From Nonomuraea typhae (GTDB lineage Bacteria; Actinomycetota; Actinomycetes; Streptosporangiales; Streptosporangiaceae): a stretch of DNA of 44,731 bases. A model generated the notes under the pieces. That model did not search any database, was not told the origin of the DNA, and saw only the letters and a list, made by a program, of their open reading frames with translations. Within the stretch, counting starts at the first letter, position 1; the number at the start of each line of letters is the position of its first letter. A program made the position numbers and the translations under genes. The DNA lies in contig NZ_VRLV01000027.1 of NCBI RefSeq assembly GCF_009760925.1, positions 20,723 to 65,453 on the forward strand, in the 5' to 3' direction. Of this stretch, positions 43,201 through 44,731 are shown piece by piece.

Positions 43201-44259
43201 CGAAATGCCGAGATCACACTGAAGATCTACAGGCGGGTTCCGGTGCTGTGGCAGGAGAGTCCCGAGCGAAACTCCTGGGGACTGTCATTCGTGCGCATGC
43301 TGGATATGGCAAATGACTCCAATAGTTTTCATGAGCGCCTTTCGGTGGAAAGGGCGGGCTGGCGCCTAGAAGGCAACGTCTTTGCGGATGGCCCCAGACG
43401 CATGCTGCCCTTGTATGAGGCGAAGATGGTCCATCACTTCGACCACAGGTTCGGCACATATGACGGGCAGACCGAGGCTCAGGCTAACAAGGGCACGCTG
43501 CCTCGATCAACGCCTGAGCAGAAAGACGATCCGGGCTACGTTGTGCAGCCCCGGTATTGGGTGGAGCAAGCGGAGATCGACAGGCGCCTCGACGCCAAAG
43601 GCTGGGACAAGAACTGGCTTATGGGCTGGCGCGACATCTCGAATTCGTGGAATGAACGCACCGTTATTAGCTCAATCATTCCTCGTGTTGGGGTTGGGCA
43701 CACCTTTCCACTTGCACTGACTTCTTCGGCGGCCATTCTTGCTCTATATGTAAACTTCTGCTCATTGGTTTTTGACTTTGCCGCTCGTCAAAAAATATCC
43801 AGCACCCACCTAACATATAGTCTCATCATGCAGCTTCCTGTGCTACTGCCACAAACATATGACGGCAATAGTGCTTGGGCGGAGGGCGGTCTGGGTGAGT
43901 GGATCAATGCGCGTGCTATAGAGCTTTCCTACAACTCCTACGAAATGGAGGCGTTCGCCCGCGACCACGGCGACGAAGGCCCGCCGTACCGCTGGGATGA
44001 GGAGCGGCGGTTCTGGTTGCGGGCGGAGTTGGATGCCGCGTACTTCCACCTCTATGGCATCGAGCGGGAAGACGTGAATTACATTATGGACTCCTTCCGT
44101 GCCTTCCAGAACAACGCCCCCGAACGCTTCGTCCGCACGAAGAAGGCCATCCTCGAAATCTACGAACTGATGGGCGACGCCATCGCGGGCGGTAAGCCGT
44201 ACCAGACGATGCTGAACCCTCCGCCGGGACAGGGACCGCGTCACCAGCCCCGCTCATGA
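40267..44259 (+). CDS. Eco57I/DrmMI-like N6-adenine DNA methyltransferase
   Basis: The protein has 1330 residues from ATG 40267 (ATGA overlap). Residues 1-440 are a helical N-terminal region. TTGSYYTPSSLIESLL near 463 and motif I VCDPACGSGHFLVAAARR near 501-518 bind SAM; catalytic motif IV is NPPW in CVLGNPPWERVK near 772, which marks an N6-adenine enzyme. The C-terminal 450 residues should hold the target-recognition domain; within them 43140-43920 has clearly lower GC and A/T-ending codons. In DISARM and BREX such enzymes mark host DNA as self. No separate restriction gene follows, so restriction would rest on the two helicases and the nuclease-like tail of the first gene. The target sequence cannot be read from the gene. 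Confidence 0.9.
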   Translation: MRETTYSTVDVAGGLIPHDVLSRIGAADRDLPGIRPEDYHLAASERLGDAASRKWDYLLGAYRAFHDRVPEDEPATALTRDRWSLILLSELGFGQIPYVRGGMRAGDKEFPVSHLWQHVPVHLVGWNVRLDRATPGVTKRAPQSMVQEFLNLSDDHLWGVLSNGRRLRILRDSTALIGSAYVEFDLEAMFAGELYAEFVLLYTLLHASRFELPVRQDGSSPTPADCWLERWRAYAAETGMQAREQMRFGVQRALEELGTGFLVANPLLRDQLESGDLDPDEFHHELLRLAYQLIFVFVAEDRAALLLPEAPQEAKDRYTTYFSTRRLRRLAAKRTGDRHTDLWKTLVKVIAALGDDDGLPALALPGLGGLFFRTSPTVGPLSADPHPDQLLACDLPNDRLLAAIRNMSTVRGKDGRPREVDFQHLGTAELGSVYESLLELVPDPDLAEPKFALLDKVAGNDRKTTGSYYTPSSLIESLLDTTLDPVIDRYVSTGEDLLKITVCDPACGSGHFLVAAARRIAKRLAALRTGEDEPVPKAVRESMREVVARCVYGVDVNPLAAELAKVSLWIESLDPGRPLAFLDAHIKVGNSLLGVTPALLTSGIPDDAFKPIEGDDRKVASSLKKQNARERGGQETLIDETGVRVGNKDLAGRARALAAVPVSSVADVREQERRFLAMEEAAERKRLVADAWCAAFVWRKHADAPAAITTQMVRRLADGGTLPKAVAGELREIVKRYRFFHWHLEFPEVFEEASDGGADSAAGWRGGFACVLGNPPWERVKLQEQEFFAARAPEIAGAKNAAQRKKMIAALAESAESRERALWADYQDELRVASGWSHVLRTSGRYPLTGRGDINTYAVFAETGRIILAAEGRVGMVLPTGIATDATTQYFFKDLVTSRTLVAIYDFENEDKMFPQVHNQFRFCLWSAAGARAQQKRISLAFRLRRVVQVEERSFTLAPEDITLLNPNTGTCPVFDYRRNAEITLKIYRRVPVLWQESPERNSWGLSFVRMLDMANDSNSFHERLSVERAGWRLEGNVFADGPRRMLPLYEAKMVHHFDHRFGTYDGQTEAQANKGTLPRSTPEQKDDPGYVVQPRYWVEQAEIDRRLDAKGWDKNWLMGWRDISNSWNERTVISSIIPRVGVGHTFPLALTSSAAILALYVNFCSLVFDFAARQKISSTHLTYSLIMQLPVLLPQTYDGNSAWAEGGLGEWINARAIELSYNSYEMEAFARDHGDEGPPYRWDEERRFWLRAELDAAYFHLYGIEREDVNYIMDSFRAFQNNAPERFVRTKKAILEIYELMGDAIAGGKPYQTMLNPPPGQGPRHQPRS

Positions 44260-44535
44260 AGGCTGGAGGCGGCGGCCGAGGTCGAGCGGTGACGGGCCCA
44301 TCAGCCGCACTCCCGACCGGGTGGGGAGGGCGAAGGCGACGGCCTTGCCCGGGGCGGCGTAAGTGGCGATCATCGTCGGATAGGTCCGGCAGTAGCCCTG
44401 AGACAGCTCCCGGACCAACGCCAGTCCGCGCCCTTGCTCCGCAAGCAGCGACGGCGTGCTCTGTGTCAGAAGGATGAAAATCTGCGATTCGCCGGAACCC
44501 GCTACGGTGGTTGGCATGACCCCGTACCTGCTCAT
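44254..44535 (-). pseudogene. C-terminal fragment of a HATPase-type (RsbW-like) protein
   Basis: On the minus strand, EQGRGLALVRELSQGY and then APGKAVAFALPTRSG resemble the end of an anti-sigma-factor/ATP-binding kinase domain (G2 box and last strand). The N-terminal ATP-binding boxes are missing; the open frame back to 44535 looks unrelated. It is convergent with the methyltransferase gene, the stops being 6 bp apart. Probably a gene remnant. Confidence 0.5.
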
Positions 44536-44611
44536 CCTCGGTGAACGCGAGGCCGTGGCCTGGGTGCTGCGAGAGTCGCGGATGGCCTTCCCCCAGACGG
44601 CCCGTCGCTAG
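44516..44611 (+). pseudogene. Short fragment, possibly the start of an EVE-domain protein
   Basis: ATG 44516 gives 31 residues (TPYLLILGEREAVAWVLRES, then RMAFPQTARR) and a stop at 44609. The start recalls actinobacterial EVE-domain proteins, which bind modified bases, but the rest of the domain is missing and the IS630-like gene begins 46 bp later. Truncation by that insertion is plausible. The family assignment is from memory and weak. Confidence 0.35.
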
Positions 44612-44656
44612 TGTGATGCGCCAGAAATTCTGAGGGTAAGGAAGTAGCCTGTTGGC

Positions 44657-44731
44657 ATGTCGCATCCGGGGCCTTCCGCTGTGGAAGTCACGCTGTCCGA
44701 GGACGAGCGTGCGGAACTGCTGAGCCGGGCG
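44657..44731 (+). CDS. IS630-like transposase, N-terminus only (runs off the window)
   Basis: ATG 44657 begins MSHPGPSAVEVTLSEDERAE and stays open to the right edge (25 codons). The short leader followed by a (V/L)xLSxxERAEL motif is typical of IS630-family transposase N-termini. AGGGTAAGGAAG lies upstream. The rest cannot be assessed, so activity is unknown. Confidence 0.55.
   Translation, partial: MSHPGPSAVEVTLSEDERAELLSRA

Overview
The window is high-GC DNA from an actinomycete. Frequent ATGA/GTGA stop-start overlaps, GTG and TTG starts, a SARP regulator, a WhiB protein and an AICE-type mobile element all point to Actinomycetia. The style resembles Streptosporangiales such as Nonomuraea, but that placement is an inference, not a measurement. 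No core housekeeping genes are present; this is accessory chromosome.

Region 1 (1-11.5 kb) is rich in cell-wall genes. It holds a secreted CHAP hydrolase with FG-GAP/VCBS repeats that runs off the left edge (minus strand), a divergent AfsR-type SARP regulator, and a VanX-like D-Ala-D-Ala dipeptidase. The space between the CHAP and SARP genes carries three TTCA repeats exactly 11 bp apart. Two insertion-sequence copies of one rve-type family follow, one dead and one intact. Then, on the minus strand, comes a large secreted fusion (propeller-like, lytic transglycosylase-like, golvesin-like and SGNH esterase domains) with a small membrane protein behind it.

Region 2 (11.5-14.75 kb) is largely decayed. 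It has about 1 kb with no convincing gene, a frameshifted secreted-protein gene and a third, broken IS copy.

Region 3 (14752-31397) is an integrated actinomycete integrative and conjugative element (AICE). It is bounded by a perfect 48-bp direct repeat that is the 3' half of a CAU-anticodon tRNA on the minus strand. It carries cargo at the left end (two membrane proteins and a methyltransferase), a GntR/HutC repressor facing a row of GTATAC operators, a NUDIX protein, WhiB, a chain of small overlapping genes, a TraB/FtsK DNA translocase, SSB, MazG, a prim-pol primase, a DUF3631 ATPase, Xis and a tyrosine integrase. Three genes in it look damaged: the DUF2637 protein, a cytosine methyltransferase, and the start of one zinc-finger gene. 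A dyad-symmetric set of eight GTAC repeats just before xis is a candidate origin or control site.

Region 4 (31.4-44.7 kb) is a putative anti-phage island. Three very large genes (1706, 936 and 1330 aa) overlap by ATGA at both junctions: a DEAD/H helicase with DUF1998-type cysteines and a C-terminal nuclease-like segment, an SNF2/RapA-like helicase, and an Eco57I/DrmMI-like N6-adenine methyltransferase. The set resembles a compact DISARM in which the DrmA and DrmB roles sit in one polypeptide and the PLD nuclease is replaced. A truncated UvrD-helicase N-terminus lies divergently upstream. Downstream are gene fragments and the start of an IS630-like transposase. A lower-GC segment in the methyltransferase C-terminus suggests target-recognition exchange. 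The defence role is inferred from architecture only.
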